Assembly (NCBI GenBank): GCA_017549745.1
Contig: JAFYUA010000252.1
Coordinates: 1-6,638, forward strand
Reading direction: 5' to 3'
Length of the DNA stretch: 6,638 nucleotides
From: Clostridia bacterium
GTDB taxonomy: Bacteria; Bacillota; Clostridia; UMGS1810
In this document: piece by piece, positions 5,658-6,638 of the stretch
Layout: each line of letters starts with the position of its first letter
How positions within the stretch are numbered: the first letter of the stretch is position 1
Notes under the pieces: generated by a model
What the model was told of the DNA's origin: nothing
The model's input: the letters and a program-made list of their open reading frames with translations, nothing else
Database searches by the model: none
Translations under genes and position numbers: made by a program

Positions 5658-6638
5658 ATGGATCAGGTAACAATAGGCAAAACCATTGCTTCGCTCCGCA
5701 AAGAAAAAGGTCTCACCCAAAACGCTCTTGCAGACCTTCTTGGCGTGAGCAACAAAACCGTGAGCAAGTGGGAGAGTGGTCTGGGATATCCCGAAATCAC
5801 TCAGTTTCCGTCACTTGCCAGAATTTTTGATGTGTCGGTTGATTACATAATGAATTCAGATGATGACAACGGCATCATGCTTGCAGGAAATATTCTCACC
5901 GACAATGTAAAAATTATCGATAGCTATCCCAAGGAAACAATGCTTTCCAACATCAGCTCAACTTCTGTGGCAGTGGGCGGTTGTGTGCCCAACACAGCCA
6001 TCGACATTGCCAAAATTGATGACACAATCCGCATTTCTGCCTGCGGCTTGGTTGGCGATGATGCAGGCGGCAGATATGTAGTGGAGCAGATGAAGAAACA
6101 CGGAATCAACACAAGCGCGGTAAAAGTGACCGCCGATGCTCCCACAAGCTACAGTGATGTTATGAGTATTGCCTCCACAGGCATCCGCACATTTTTTCAC
6201 GACAGAGGCGCCAACAGAGTTTTTGCACCGTCTGACATCGATGTGGATGCTCTCAATTGCCGCATCTTCCATGTGGGCTATATTCTTTTGCTCGACCGCT
6301 TTGATGAAGAAGACCCCGAATATGGCACAGCTATGGCAAAGCTTCTGGCAAAGGTGCAGGCAAAAGGCATCAAGACATCAATCGATGTTGTAAGCGACAC
6401 ATCCGAAAAATTTCGTCAAAAGGTTGTGCCTGCTCTCAAATATTGTGACTATGCAATAATGAACGAGACCGAGGGCGGCGGAGTTTCGGGCCTTGAGCCC
6501 CGAAATGCCGACGGCAGCATCAATCTTGAAAACATCCGCAAAACTCTTGAGATGTTCATAGAATATGGTGTCAGGGATGTGGCAGTTATCCATTGCCCCG
6601 AGGGTGGTTTTGCTCTCGACAAAAACGGCAATTTTGCG
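5658..6638 (+). CDS. XRE-family HTH domain fused to PfkB/ribokinase-family sugar kinase, C-terminus beyond window (327 residues visible)
   Basis: ATG 5658 follows GAGGTG (5645-5650) at a good distance, and the frame stays open to the last base. Residues 3-66 are a Cro/C1-type helix-turn-helix: IGKTIASLRKEKGLTQNALADLLGVSNKTVSKWESG, then PSLARIFDVSVDYIM. A short acidic linker (67-72, SDDDNG) leads into a PfkB-type kinase: GNILTDNVKIIDSYP (77-91), substrate signature AVGGCVPNTAIDIAKI (105-120), GLVGDDAGG (130-138), TGIRTFFHDRGAN (174-186) and MNETEGGGVSG (268-278). PfkB enzymes phosphorylate sugars or nucleosides with ATP. The ATP-site signature with the catalytic Asp (DTxGAGD) would come after residue 327 and is not visible, so catalytic competence cannot be judged. 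The domains are in one uninterrupted frame, so the fusion is not a frameshift artefact in this assembly. Probable role: a sugar-responsive regulator that also binds or phosphorylates its ligand (inference). Confidence 0.9.
   Translation, partial: MDQVTIGKTIASLRKEKGLTQNALADLLGVSNKTVSKWESGLGYPEITQFPSLARIFDVSVDYIMNSDDDNGIMLAGNILTDNVKIIDSYPKETMLSNISSTSVAVGGCVPNTAIDIAKIDDTIRISACGLVGDDAGGRYVVEQMKKHGINTSAVKVTADAPTSYSDVMSIASTGIRTFFHDRGANRVFAPSDIDVDALNCRIFHVGYILLLDRFDEEDPEYGTAMAKLLAKVQAKGIKTSIDVVSDTSEKFRQKVVPALKYCDYAIMNETEGGGVSGLEPRNADGSINLENIRKTLEMFIEYGVRDVAVIHCPEGGFALDKNGNFA

Noticed and set aside
5924..6631. Minus-strand frames and a plus-strand frame (6169-6393) within the XRE-PfkB gene
   Set aside because: The plus-strand frame from 5658 carries recognisable HTH and PfkB motifs along its full length. 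The others are shadows.

Overview
The window looks like a chromosomal segment of a low-to-moderate GC Firmicute, most likely a gut-type Clostridia (Oscillospiraceae/Ruminococcaceae-like). This is an inference from purine-rich GGAGG ribosome sites, textbook sigma-A promoters (TTGACA/17/TATAAT), intrinsic terminators and the protein style. No 16S rRNA gene or other marker allows a firm placement. I see no insertion sequence, CRISPR array, phage gene or long repeat.

Layout: (1) Positions 2-145 hold the last 47 codons of a YfcE-type metallophosphoesterase. (2) Positions 155-3905 hold a four-gene operon read rightward. It has a near-perfect promoter (155-183), a 16-bp dyad operator just after the expected transcription start (200-215), an NAD-dependent epimerase/dehydratase-like gene, a dihydrodipicolinate-synthase(DHDPS)-family aldolase gene broken by an in-frame amber codon, a TetR-family regulator, and a Gfo/Idh/MocA-type oxidoreductase. 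A 20-bp-stem terminator (3936-3979) closes it. (3) Convergent to it, 3974-5269 on the minus strand encodes an unrecognised 431-residue protein with a C-terminal two-helix membrane hairpin and its own promoter. (4) A minus-strand tRNA-Thr(CGU) gene (5380-5452) has its own promoter and terminator. (5) From 5658 to the window end runs a rightward gene, open at the edge, that fuses an N-terminal XRE/Cro-type DNA-binding domain to a PfkB/ribokinase-type sugar kinase. Its promoter carries two 18-bp dyads of identical geometry.

How they fit: the operon looks like a small, TetR-controlled catabolic pathway for a sugar, sugar acid or related carbonyl compound (dehydrogenase, epimerase-like and aldolase-type enzymes), autoregulated through the 200-215 dyad. 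The substrate cannot be read from the sequence. The aldolase nonsense codon sits where this family appears to have Gln (one C-to-T change from CAG), so in this strain the pathway may be dead, leaky or dependent on a suppressor. The XRE-PfkB fusion suggests a kinase that may also act as a ligand-sensing repressor of its own promoter, comparable in logic to ROK-family repressor/kinases but built from different domains. It and the orphan membrane protein are the most novel-looking items.
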